Notes under the pieces: generated by a model | What the model was told of the DNA's origin: nothing | Databases searched by the model: none | Seen by the model: only the letters and a program-made list of their open reading frames with translations | Position numbers and translations under genes: made by a program | NCBI GenBank assembly: GCA_026874595.1 | Contig: CM049317.1 | Coordinates: 43,362,401 to 43,426,400, forward strand | From: Sipunculus nudus | Lineage: Eukaryota > Annelida > Sipuncula > Golfingiida > Sipunculidae | Direction of reading: 5' to 3' | DNA: 64,000 bases | Shown: positions 11,412-23,674 of the stretch, in pieces | How the letters are laid out: each line of letters starts with the position of its first letter | Position numbering within the stretch: position 1 is the stretch's first letter

Positions 11412-12240
11412 CTTGTGCTTGGCTGCACTGATTGAACTGTTGACCTATATTTGGCTGCACTGAATGAACTCTTGATCTGTTGCCAAATCTGAAACAGTTG
11501 GCAGTTTGTCAACCTATTCAAGAAACAAACACAATCTTGGCCTGTTATGTAACTCTGCTAACATTTATCCAACACAAACCATTTGAACAAACTTCAGAAG
11601 GCTCGCCTCTGGGATCATTTCTGTAAAATATTGAACAATTTGGCTGGACTGTTTACAAGAAGAAGACTTTTAAATTTTTTTTCAGCTTTTTCCCTGTAAA
11701 ATCGAAGTAAATGCAGATAGCAAAAATAAGCTGAATCCGTCAACATTTTATATGTGAATGATAATTGCATAAAATTTGGGGATGGTAGCTCCTGCTATTC
11801 CTGAGAAATTATGAGTTAGTGTACAGATGATATGTAATATCATAAATCTATATTTTTTAAAAGCTTTTAAAAAACATTCTTGTCAATATTTTCCATAGAT
11901 ATTCTGAAATCTAAATGTCTAGAGGCATGATGTAATGGATGCTGATAAACTGGTGCTAGGCTAGATGTATCTGCTTCACACAGCTAACATTTATGGTAAT
12001 ATGACTCAATTCAATCTTTATAATTCAGCCAAAATTCATTTTTTGGAACCATAAAAGACAAATATTATTAGAATGATTCAGGGAATTATTCTTGCAAAAT
12101 ATTAAACAAACTGGCCTCAGTATCATCAGCTGAAAAACGTTCTGTAGGTTTATAACTCATATGGGAAAATAAAGCAAAATGGCAAAGTTCAGCTTCCCAA
12201 AACTCAGCCAAAAAGCATTGAACCAAAACCATTTGAACAA

Positions 12241-12771
12241 ACTTGAATTATCAACTTCTAAGGATAATTAATGTGTGAGATTTAAGAATTTAGCCCAGTG
12301 GTTTTTGAGAAGAAGATTTTTGTAGCCACTTAGCTAACATGGGCTGTTATGGCATATGACTAAATTCAGCTTCCCATAACTCAGCCAAAAGTCACTGAAC
12401 TGAGACCATTTGAACAAACTTGAATTATCAACATCTAAGGATAATTAATGTGTGAGATTTAAGAATTTGGCCCAGTGGTTTTAGAGAAGAAGATTTTTGT
12501 AGCCACTTAGCTTACTTGGGCTGTTATGGCATATGACTAAATTCAGCTTCCCATAACTCAGCCAAAAGTCACTGAACTGAGACCATTTGAACAAACTTGA
12601 ATTATCAACATCTAAGGATAATTAATGTGTGAGATTTAAGAATTTGGCCCAGTGGTTTTAGAGAAGAAGATTTTTGTAGCCACTTAGCTTACTTGGGCTG
12701 TTATGGCATATGACTAAATTCAGCATCCCATAACTCAGCCAAAAGTCACTGAACTGAGACCATTTGAACAA
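12241..12771 (+). repeat. 177-bp tandem repeat, three units
   Basis: Units begin at 12241, 12418 and 12595, with the next start at 12772, giving an exact period of 177 bp. Each has ACTTGAATTATCAAC, a TTTTTGTAGCCACTTAGC stretch and CCCATAACTCAGCCAAAAG. The related B2 tail (29700-29960) carries about one unit, so this is a local expansion within B1. Confidence 0.88.
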
Positions 12772-13430
12772 ACTTGAATTATCAACATCTAAGGATAATT
12801 AATGAGTGAAACTGAACTAAGATCATTTGAATAAACTTCAGAAAGCACTACCGTAATTCTGTGCGATATTAAACAATTTGGCCATATGGTTTTAGAGAAG
12901 AAGTTTTTTGTAGCCTTCATTATGATACAGGCACTCATGACCCCCGTACAAAAAAGGCTAATGCAGGTGGCGCCACCAATACCTCAATTTCAGATATAAG
13001 TCATGTGACCAATATCTGTATAAAATTTGGTGATGACAGCTCTAGCCGTTTCTGAGATTGTAATTTTAGTATGCTTTTTTAACAGATGACTAAGTTCAAC
13101 TTTGTGTAACTCAGCCAAAAATTGCCGGATTTAAACCATTTGAACAAACTTGAGAGAGATTGTTCAAGGGATCATTTCTATGAAATATTGGACAATTTGG
13201 CTGAACAGTTTCGGAGAAGATTTTAAAAGCTTTTTTAGCTTTTTCCCTATAAAATCTAAGAAAATGCAGTTTGCCAAAAATAAGCAAAATCCGATAAAGT
13301 TTTTTAGATGACTAATTTTTTGCATAAAATTTTGTAATGCTAACTCTTGCCGTTTTCAAGATAGTATGGGTTAACGTACAGACGACGGACAACGCCACAT
13401 CATCACATAAGCTCACAGGTTCGCTAAAAA

Positions 13431-15767
13431 TGTGAAGAAAGAAGTGCTTCAGGTGAAACAGCATATGCTGCAGTGCTTGATAGTGCTTGTACATAAACAG
13501 TAGCATGCAGAGCATGGAAAGAAACTTACATAGAATCTCTGTCTGAATCAAAGTTCAAATATGGGGGAGAAACAAGAAAAGTGTCTTTTGAAAAAGTGCA
13601 TATTCCTGCATATGTTGCAGGGTACAAAGTAATGATCACAACAGATATAACTGACAATGATATTCCATTGCAGCTCAACAAGCCGGACATGAAGTTTGGA
13701 ATGAAACTTGACCTAGAGAATGACACAGGGCTCCACCATCTTTGGTTAGAAAATTGAACTTGACACTACCAGGTCAGGGCATTACTGTTTACCTCTAAGA
13801 GATTTTGAAGTGAACATGAATGAGATACATCATATAGCAATTTTAAATTCAACACAAGAAAAGGAGAAAATGGTGAAAAACTGCACAGGCAATTTGTGCA
13901 TCCTTCGGCTAAAAGTCTGAGAGCACTAATGAAAGATGCTGAAGTACTGGATAATGAAATTGAAGTATGATAAAGAACATATCTGAAAAATGTAATACAT
14001 GCAAGTGATACATAAAGACTCCTGCTAGACCTGCATGTTGTATGCCTGCCAAGGTTTAATGAAACTTTTGCAATGGATTTGAAGCATTTCAAGCCAAGGA
14101 TTTATTTTCTACATCTGATAGATCTACATTAAGATTTAGCTTGGCTAAGGTGATCTAAAGAAAGTTGCCAATTGTAATTTTTGATAAAGGTTTACTGATG
14201 AGGATTGCCTCTGGGCTTGGAGCTCCAGAGAAGCTTCTTGTGGACAATGGAGATGAAGCGTTGTGCACTTGATGTTGAGACGGCACTTGCATGGGCAGTT
14301 AATGCCAAGAATTCAATGCTCAACTGTAACAGATTTTCTCCTAACCAGCTAATGTTCTGGCAAAATTCAAAGCTGCCCTCTGTTATGACAAATAAATTGC
14401 CTGGGCTGGAGAGTTTAACAACAAGTGAAAAAGTCAGTAAACATCTGAATGCACTTCATGCTGTCAGAAAAACATATATTAAAGCTAAAGCTTCAAACAG
14501 AATAAAAAAGGCTCTGAAACATCCAGTTTATTACAAGAGAGATGAAAGCAACAGATGGCGGGAACCAAGGAAAGTGATGGGCCAAGATAATGAGATTGTG
14601 TTCACTTGTCATGGAAATCAGTTGGTAAGGGTTTCTTCATGTAGACTGGTACAAGTTGGCAAAGAATACACACACTCTGAGGAAACTTTCAAACAAATAC
14701 CTTAAAGCTCTGTATGGATAAAGGGGCTGCCACAGCCCAGATTCTTACTGGAGAACAACAGAATGAATCAACTAAAGACCTTGGAAATCAGTCTATGGAG
14801 GGATCTGAAACATTAGAAAGCCTAAATGTTAGTGGTTAGCATAAGGTGTAAAGGACAGAGGTCAAAAGACTTGGTCAACAAAATGGGGTATAACTGAAAA
14901 ACTGTTTCCAGGTAACAGAAAAGGTAGCAAAGCTAGACTTGTTGTTAGAGGTTCTGAGGAAGGTAGCAAAGCTAGACTTGTTGTTAGAGGTTCTGAGGAA
15001 GATGAAAACATTTGGTCTGACTCATCTACTGCTGGTAAATCAACCTTGAGTTTTCTTTTCTGTAGCAGCTAATGAGAAATGGAAATGTGAAACAAAAGAT
15101 ATCAAAGTAGCTTTTCTGCAAGGAAGCAAGATAGCTAGAGATGTTTTCTTAATGTCACCCTCAGGAGCCAGAGTAGATGGTTAAATATGGAAACTAAAGA
15201 AATTTGCATATGGGTTAGATGATGCTGTGTAAACAGGTTCAGTTAAATAAGTCTCTGTTCAGATGGTATGCAGATGATAAGCTACAGGGTATGTTCTTCA
15301 TGCATGCTGATGACTTTTTAAATTGCAGGAACAGATAAGTTCCTACAACAGGTGATCATTGCGAGAAATGTTCCAGGTGGGAAAGATAGAACAGGGATGC
15401 AAAAAGTATGTTGCTCTCTTCATTGATCACAATGATGATGGTCTGTCTATTCAGCAGCAGAGATACATTGATGAGATGGAGACTCTCAATATGGCATCTT
15501 TGGGATATCAGTGACTTGACTCTGCAAGTATTTGTAGATGCTGCATGGGCAAACGTGCCAGATGGCACTTCTTGTACTGGAGGGTATGTCATATATCTGA
15601 CAGGAGACAACAACATAAGTGCTCCAACAGACTGGTTTGTTAGCAAGATCAAGAGAACAGTACATAGCACACTTTCTGCTGAGGCCCTTGCAATGTTGAA
15701 TTGAGTGGAGAATGCTATTTACCTTGAGAATATGATCACAGAACTTTACAGGGATCATTTAAGGAAA
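13431..15767 (+). pseudogene. Copia-type pol pseudogene (protease, integrase, RT, RNase H)
   Basis: Recognisable Ty1/copia Pol pieces follow in the right order with many stops and frame changes. The protease is AVLDSACT, near 13470. A GHYCLPLRD segment lies near 13776 and the integrase zinc-region remnant KLHRQFVHPS (different frame) near 13880. The integrase core has AMDLKHF near 14070 and EKLLVDNGDE near 14220. The integrase C-terminal part is a long open stretch, 14205-14705, with ALAWAVNAKNSM and SPNQLMF. The RT has DIKVAFLQGSK near 15100, WKLKKFAYGLDDA and MHADDF near 15305, the last in place of the usual copia VDD box. RNase H has DAAWANVPDGTS and STLSAEALAM. The order protease-integrase-RT-RNase H is diagnostic of copia. 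The frame ends at 15767, where A2 is inserted. No LTR was identified. It is not functional. Confidence 0.85.
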
Positions 15768-16317
15768 AACAAGTGACCCATGGGTCATGATGCTCAACCA
15801 ACTGACATGTTGACAATAAGTCCTTGCACAGACAACTAATTAGGATAGGTGGCATCATTGTTCATGCTGTTAGCTTAAGTTCATCAAGACCCACAAGCAC
15901 AACAAATTTGATAACAATCAACCTTTCATGAGGAATCCGGCAATTTGTGTGTATTTTGCATTATTTCTGGGGTGCTCAAACATACTCTAAAACTCTGAGA
16001 ATATAGGTCACTGTGACCCAATTTCAGGTTTCTGGGGAGAACTTTGGAGGAAGTCTCAGGAAGTCAAGTAAGAAGATTCTAGGCCCCATGGTTATGATTT
16101 GTTCCCTACTTTGGTATTAAATTTTCAATTATTCTGGTAGTACTTCAGAACCCTATAGCTCATACAATATGGGTGACAGAGACCTACTTTCAGGTTTCCA
16201 AGGAGACTTTTCATGGGCTTCCTAGCATGTCAAGAAAGAAGATTCTAGGTCTAGATGTTAAGATTTGTGCCCTGTTAATAGAGGACCGCATCTTTTAAGG
16301 TCTCAAAAATAGATAAA

Positions 16318-17493
16318 ACTAGATGTGTCGGAATGACACGAATGCCCCGGCCTGGGGCAAATTAGAAACATTTGTTAAATTTCAGGAGGAGTTCAGGAGG
16401 TGTTGTATGGTCAAAAGTAGGTGAACAAGGGCAAAATACAAACTCGATCTGTTACGGGTCATTATCAAGCAACACACCAAAAATCAGGCCAGTATCTGCA
16501 GGCACTATGAAAAAAAGTCCATACATGTGCATTTTCCATAAAAATTTCTGTCTTTCATGAAATTTTCTATGTTTAGGAGCCGTAAAACAATCAAAAGTAG
16601 GTCAACCGGGATGAAACGCGAACTCGCTCTGTAACTGTCATTATCTGCCCACACATAAAAAATCAGGGTGGTATCTGCAGGCATTGAGGGAAAAAAGAAA
16701 GTACATATGCATTTGTTATGAAAATTTCTATTTTCATGAACTTTCTATGTTCAGGAGCAATCAAATGGTCAAAAGTAGGTCAACTGAGACAAAACAAGAA
16801 CTTGATCTGTAACTGGTCATTATTTGCCTACACACCAAAAATCAGGCCCGTATCTGCAGGCATTGCGAAAAAAAGTCAATACATGTGCACTTTTTTATGA
16901 AATTTTCTATGTTAGAGCACCGTCAAACGGTCAAAAGTTGGTCAACTGGGACAAAACATGAACTCGATCTGTAGCTGGTCATTATCTGCCCACACACCAA
17001 AAATCAGGCCAATATCTGCAGGTATTGCAAAAAAAAGTCCGTACATGTGTATTTCTCATGAAAATTTATATTTTTCATGAAATTTTCTAAGTTAAAAGGC
17101 CGTAAAACGTACAAAAGTTGGTCAACTGGGACGAAACATGAACTCGGTCTGTAACTCATCATTATCTGCCCACACACCAAAAATCAGGCCAATATCTGCA
17201 GGCATTGCAAAATAAAGTCCATACATGTGTATTTGTCATGAAAATTTATATTTTTTATGAAATTTTTTAAGTTTAGGAGCTGTAAAACGGTCAAAAGTAG
17301 GTCAACCTGGACAAAACGTGAACTCGATCTGTAACTGGTCATTATCTGCCCACACATCCAAAATTAGGCCAATATCTGCAGGCATAGCAAAAAAAAGTCC
17401 GTACAACTGTTTTATTTCGGAAAGACGGAAGGACGGAATGACAGAATGGGTAAAACTATATGCCCCGGCCACTTTGTGGCGGGGGCATAAAAA
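16318..17493 (+). mobile_element. D-family element D1, nested in A2
   Basis: The head is ACTAGATGTGTCGGAATGAC, in which GTGTC and GACAC form a small hairpin, followed by ATGCCCCGGCC. Inside are about six units of roughly 180 bp, each with GGTCAAAAGTAGGTCAAC and ATCAGGCCAATATCTGCAGG. The 3' end is a strong hairpin at 17459-17489 (14-bp stem starting TATGCCCC, loop TTT, one mismatch) followed by AAAA. The target is an A-rich stretch in an A unit. It is non-coding and lacks the GGTGGCGCCACC box. Confidence 0.82.
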
Positions 17494-17981
17494 TAGTAAA
17501 AATCAAAAATACAGGTAGCGCCATCAGTCTGCAGAAACTTATGAAACACTATGATTAATATCCATGCAAAGAATCATGGTGATCAATGCATTATTTGTTC
17601 AGATACTGGGGCTTTTGTATCAAATTTTTCATTATTTTTGGGGGTACTTTAGAGCCCCATAGCTGGAAGAATATGGGTAACAGTGACCTAATTCCTGGTT
17701 TCATAGAAGACTTTTCATGGACCTCTCTGGATGTACAGTGAGATGATTCCGGGTCCAGTGGTTAAGATTTGTGCCCTGTTAACAGATGACGGCACCTTTT
17801 GAGGTCTAAACAAGGCCTAAAAGCCTAATGCGAACCTGTGCAGAGTTTGGGAGTATGAATGGAGGTTTATTTTTAAAATTTTATATTGATCCTCTTAAGT
17901 ACTGCATATCTACCTTAGTCATTATGATTTCAGCAAAATGGACGTTTCGGACCTGCAAGTTTCAGACTAGGACATTTTAAA

Positions 17982-19442
17982 ACTAGAATATGGGTAGTCG
18001 ACAAGCGACTATGTGTATCCGCAGAAATCAGAGTGGGACTGGTGAAGTGAGGCATGGATTAAGTGGCAAGGGGAATAGAGTGAGGTGTGTTGCATATTAG
18101 CATGGATGTCTGCAGCATAAACCTGAATGTAGGTGGTGCCACCTGTCATAAAATCAAGAGAGCTGTCCAGGATGTATAAACCTGCAAAATTTCAGGTGGA
18201 AAAGTCAAACCACTCATGAGATACGAGTGATTTTATCCCAAGGCAGATGAACAGATCTACCCTGTACAGTGGTTGCAGGTGGCGCCACCAGTTTTGCCTA
18301 TGATGAAGAGCTATGTGAGATCTATACACAAGCAAAATTTTGGCCCAATCGGTCAATTGGTTCCCGAGACATGAGCTTGGATGTCTGCAGAGTAAACCTG
18401 AATGTAGGTGGCGCCACCTGTCATAAAATGAAGAAAGCTGTCTAGGATGTATAAACCTGCAAAATTTCAGGTGAATAAGTCAAAACACTGCTGAGATATG
18501 AGTGATTATATCCCAAGGCAGATGAACAGATGGACACTCTGCATCAATGGTTGCAGGTGGCGCCACCAGTTTTAACTATGATGAAGAGCTATGTGAGATC
18601 TATACACATGCAAAATTTTGGCTCAATCGGTCAAACGGTTGCCGAGATATGAGCTTGGATGTCTGCATAGTAAACCTGAATGTAGGTGGCACCTCCTGTC
18701 ATAAAATCAAGAGAGCTGTCCAGGATGTATAAACTTGCAAAATTCAGGTGGAAAAGTCAAACCACTGCTGAGATATGAGTGATTTTATCCCAAGGCAGAT
18801 GATCAGATGGACGCTGTGCATAAATGGTTGCAGTGGCGCCACTAGTTTTGCCTATGATGATGAGCTATGTGAGATCTATACACATGCAAAAGTTTGGCCC
18901 AATCGGTCAAACGGTTGCCAAGATATGAGCTTGGATGTCTGCAGAGTAAACCTATATGTAAGTGGCGCCACCTGTCATAAAATCAAGAAAGCTGTCCAGG
19001 ATGTATAAACCTGCAAAATTTCAGGTGGAAAAGTCAAGCCACTGCTGAGATATGAGTGATTTTATCCCAAGGCAGATGAACAGATGGATGCTGTGCATAA
19101 ATGGTTGCAGGTTGTGCCACCACTTTTAGTGTATGTTATAAAGCTTTCCAAGAGCTACATTTGTGCGAAATTTTTAGCCTGATCAGTCAAACGGTTCCCA
19201 AGATATGTGGGTTTATGTGTGGAAACAGACGCACAAATGGACGCTGGGCAGAGAGGAAAGGTTGGAGGTCAACCAAATATGAGGGCGCAGCAGTTCACAT
19301 GTGACTGATCATAATTCCGAATTTAAAAAAATTCTGCCCAGTGGTTAAGGAGGAGTTCTCCGGAAACCTATGTGGCGAAAGCGGCAGCATCGGCGTAGAA
19401 TGAAAACATAGTATATGCAAAACTCTGTTTTGGCGGATACAA
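17982..19442 (+). mobile_element. C-family element C2, nested in B2
   Basis: The head is AACTAGAATATGGGTAGTCG with inverted GTAGTC/GACTA(C) and then GTGTATCCGC. Inside are roughly four double units of about 280-300 bp. Each double unit has two palindromes: one followed by TGTCATAAAATCAAG and the next by AGTTTTGCCTATGATG. The 3' hairpin near 19410-19440 (AGTATATGCAAAAC against GTTTTGGCGGATAC) is more decayed than in C0. B sequence resumes at 19443. Confidence 0.8.
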
Positions 19443-20210
19443 TGATTTGTAGCTTGCACCACCACTCTTATATACAACTAGAGATATATACATATGCCCA
19501 ATGTCAGACTGATATGCAAACCCCTCCTGTGAAATAAGCAGAGACATACACTGTGCAAAAATCATTGTAGGTGCCACCACCAGTATTGTACACTATAAAG
19601 CTACCTGTTATGTATAAACATGCCGAATTTTACGCTGATGTATCAAATTCCTCTGTAGAAATAAGCAGGCGCATACACTGCAAAAGTCTATGTAGGTGGC
19701 ACCACCTGTCTTGTAAATGAGAATACCATCAAAGACGCATAGACAGGTCAGAATATCAGTCCAATACATCAAACTTCCCCAGAGTTTGATGCACTGGGCT
19801 GACAAGGCTTAGGTGGAGAGGCAGTTGCCCACAAGTGACCTGTGACAAATTGCTGCCTCAAGCTACTGCACTGAGTGAACTCTTGACCTGCACCTGGCTA
19901 GACTGAGTGAACTTTTGACCTGTACCTGGCTGCACTGAGTGAACTCGACCTGTTGCATAATCACAGTTGGCAGGCTGCCAAAGCTATAAATAGATTCAGG
20001 CTGAACTCTGGTACCAAATATGATGCAGTGAGCAGTCTGCCAAAGTTATAAATAGAATGCAGCTACTGCACTGAGTGAACTCTTGACCTATACCTGGCTG
20101 CACTTCTTCCAATCCAGGCACTGTGCCAAAACTATTTATAGAGCTGACATCATCTTGGCTAATGGTAACATCAAGGCACTGGCAATCTGCCATCTGTACA
20201 CAAGAGTGGT

Positions 20211-20228
20211 CCCTACTTGAAATAACTT
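20211..20228. repeat. Target-site duplication of the LINE, left copy
   Basis: CCCTACTTGAAATAACTT directly abuts the T-run (20227-20241) that is the LINE's poly(A) tail read on the plus strand. It matches 29099-29116 with one difference (G to A). Confidence 0.82.
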
Positions 20229-20433
20229 TTTTTTTTTTTTTATTAGCAATACATATTCAATACAAACATTCAAGACAATAAAGAATGCATACATATACAA
20301 CAAGAAACACATCATATATGAACTACACAACACAAAACACCGCAACAGAGAACACATTTCCAATAGGCTAGATAATCTTGTATAATATCATTTTTTCAAA
20401 ACCGTACATTTTTAGTACTGATTTTAATAATTA

Positions 20434-23400
20434 AACAAGAGACCCAGGGGTCTAATGTTCACTCTGTGAATTACTGTGCAATTTGGCAAGTGATTAAAAT
20501 AAAATGAATGTGAAAATACCATTCATTCCTTTCCAAGTGGACACTGTCCTATTGCACAAGGTAGGTGGCGCCACCTATCTGGTTTATGAGAAAACTTTCC
20601 AAGATGACTGCACATGCCAAATTTCAGACCAATACTCCTGAGTTATGAGCAATTTTCACCGAAAGCAAATGTATGAATGGACACCACAGGAAAATTATTG
20701 CAGATGGCACCACCAGTCTTGTTTACGAGATGGGGGTGACGAAGATCTATGGACATGCACAATTTCAACCCAATACACTGAACAAACACTAAGACAATCA
20801 GATGGCAAATGCAAAGTTGGACAATCCGCAAAAAGTATTGTAGGTGGCGCCACCTGTCTGGTAAACGAGAAAACTTTCCTAGATGGATAGACATGACAAA
20901 TTTCAGATCAATACATTGAACCACTCCTGAGATTGAGGGTTGTTATGTAAAAGAAACCCAGGTTTGTACTGCACAGAAAGGTTCTCCATCATTGTTACCT
21001 ACAACTTCATAGGTGAGGGAACAAGTATGCCAGGTTTTGGAAAGATCAGTCCAAGGGTCCTAGAGGAGACTCTGTTTTTGTGGATTATAACAAATAAATA
21101 CTTAATGACATATTTTGGATAAAAGCAGAAAACACCATTACAGCCTGCTGAAAGTAGCTAAACAGGTGGCACCACCTGGAGGTCAAAATCATTAAGCAGT
21201 CACATGATCAATATTCCTGTGTAATTTGAAACTGAAGGCTGCAGCAGTTCCTAAGATATTTGGTAACAGACAATACATCATGTATAGAAACACATCAACA
21301 TCCATAGATTTGCCATCTTGAAAATCACTTGACTGAATTTATACTCAAATTATTCCTCTTCCTCTTATTACTTTATGACTTATCTTGAAAGAAGTGGAAA
21401 GTAACATTTTGTCCCACAGAAAGTAGGTCAACATAGCTGGCGCCACCTGGAGGTCAAAATCATCTGGCAGTCACATGATCAATATTCCTGTGAAATTTGA
21501 AACTGAAGGCTGCAGCAGTTCCTAAAATATTTGGTAACAGACAATACATCCTGTATGGAAACACATCAAGTTGCTAAATTTTGCAACCCACACAATTTGA
21601 AGTACTGTAGAGATGCCATCTTGAAAATGATTTGACTGAATTTACACACAAATTATACCCCTTCCTCTTAGAAACTGCTGACTATGATATGAAGGCCAAA
21701 TTATTAATATTTTGTGACTTATCTTGAAAGAAGTGGAAAAGATTATTTCTTCCCGCAGAAAGTAGGTCAACACAGGTGGCGCCACCTAGAGGTCAAAATC
21801 ATTTAGCAGTCACATGATCAATATTCCTGTGAAATTTGAAACTGAAGGCTGCAGCAGTTCCTAAGATATTTGGTAACAGACAATACATCATGTATAGAAA
21901 CACATCAAGCTGTCATATTTTGCGATCAACAGAATCTGAAGTTACGTAGAGACGCCATCTTGAAAATGACTTGACTGAATTTATACTCAAATTATTCCCC
22001 TTCCTCTAAGGAAGGCCATGATATGAAGGCCAAAATATCAATACTTTGTGACTTATCTTGAAAGAAGAGGAAAAGATCATTTCTTCCCGCAGAAAGTAGG
22101 TCAATATAGGTGGCGCCACCTGGAGGTCAAAATCATTTAGCAGTCACATGATCAATATTCCTGTGAAATTTGAAACTGAAGGCTGCAGCAGTTCCTAAGA
22201 TATTTGGTAACAGACAATACATTATGTATAGAAACACATCAAGCTGTCATACTTTGCGATCAACAGAATCTGAAGTTACGTAGAGATGCCATCTTGAAAA
22301 TGACTTGACTGAATTTATACTCAAATTATTCCCCTTCCTCTAAGGAACTGTTGGCTATGATATGAAGGCCAAAATATTAATACTTTGTGACTTATCTTGG
22401 AAGAAGTGGAAAAGACCATTTTTTCCCGCAGAAAGTAGGTCAACACAGGTGGCGCCACCTGGAGGTCAAAATCATTAAGCAGTCACATGATTAATATTCC
22501 TGTGAAATTTGAAACTGAAGGCTTCAGCAGTTCCTAAGGTATTTGGTAACAGACAATACATCATGTATACATAGAAACACATCAAGCTGTCATATTTTAC
22601 GATCGACAGAATTTGAAGTTCCATAGAGACGCCATCTTGAATATGACTTGACTGAATTTATACTCAAATTATTCCCCTTCCTCTAAGGAACTGTTGACTA
22701 TGATATGAAGGCCAAAATATTAATATTTTGTGACTTATCTTGAAAGAAGTGGAAAAGATCATTTCTTCCCGCAGAAAGTAGGTCAACACAGGTGGCGCCA
22801 CCTAGAGGTCAAAATCATTTAGCAGTCACATGATCAATATTCCTGTGAAATTTGAAACTGAAGGCTGCAGCAGTTCCTAAGATATTTGGTAACAGACAAT
22901 ACATCATGTATAGAAACACATCAAGCTGTCATACTTTGCGATCAACAGAATCTTAAGTTACGTAGAGACGCCATCTTGAAAATGACTTGACTGAATTTAT
23001 ACTCAAATTATTCCCCTTCCTCTAAGGAACTGTTGGCTATGATATGAAGGCCAAAATATCAATACTTTGTGACTTATCTTGGAAGAAGTGGAAAAGACCA
23101 TTTTTTCCTGCAGAAAGTAGGTCAACACAGGTGGCGCAACCTGGAGGTCAAAATCATTTAGCAGTCACATGATTAATATTCCTGTAAAAAATTTGAAACT
23201 GAAGGCTGCAGCAGTTCCTAAGATATTTGGTAACAGACAATACATCATGTATTCATAGAAACACATCAAGCTGTCATATTTTACGATCGACAGAATTTGA
23301 AGTTCCGTAGAGAAGCCATCTTGAATATGACTTGACTGAATTTATACTCAAATTATTCCCCTTCCTCTAAGGAACTGTTGACTATGATATGAAGGCCAAA

Positions 23401-23659
23401 ATATTAATACTTTATGACTTATCTTGAAAGAAGTTGAAAAGACCATTTAATCCCGCAGAAAGTAGGTCAACATAGGTGGCGCCACCAAAAGCTTATTTTT
23501 GCATGTCCATCCCATGATCAGTAATTCTGCAAAGTTTTATGAAGGTAGCTGATGTGGCTGTTGAGATATTTGGTAACAGACAGTGGACGGTGGACAGTTG
23601 ACAGTGGACAGTGGACGGCGGACGCTGCGCCATGGCATAAGTTCACAGAGTGAACTAAC
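20434..23659 (+). mobile_element. F-family tandem-core element, nested in LINE 3' UTR
   Basis: The head is AAACAAGAGACCCAGGGGTC then TAATGTTCACTCTGTGAA. The tail hairpin is AGTTCAC/GTGAACT with loop AGA at 23640-23656, then AACAA. The arm GTTCACTCTGTGAA recurs inverted at the tail. The body has two short units near 20565-20930 and then about seven units of 330-345 bp (starts near 21165, 21436, 21775, 22108, 22447, 22792, 23129). Most begin with GGTGGCGCCACCTGGAGG or a near match. A GGACAGTGGACGG microsatellite precedes the tail. It is non-coding. Confidence 0.82.
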
Positions 23660-23674
23660 AATGTAAGAATATAT

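Larger units (their letters stand above)
10290..13430 (+). mobile_element. B-family element B1, inserted in copia
   Basis: The head at 10290 reads AAACAAGGCCTATAGGCC, then an AACCTGTGC arm. The 3' end at 13430 reads CACAGGTTCGCTAAAAA, so the subterminal arms are inverted. The head is interrupted after about 145 bp by an unrelated insertion (10435-10652), and a second, complete B head follows at 10653. Inside are a degraded GGTGGCACCACC box near 10844, a 22-bp and a 177-bp tandem array, and an exact GGTGGCGCCACC at 12966-12977. The second half is closely related to 29300-30562. It is non-coding. Confidence 0.75.

Noticed and set aside
17459-17489. Hairpins followed by an A-run read as bacterial-type terminators
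   Set aside because: They lie at the ends of eukaryotic repeat elements on intron DNA, and the same hairpins recur at every element's end.
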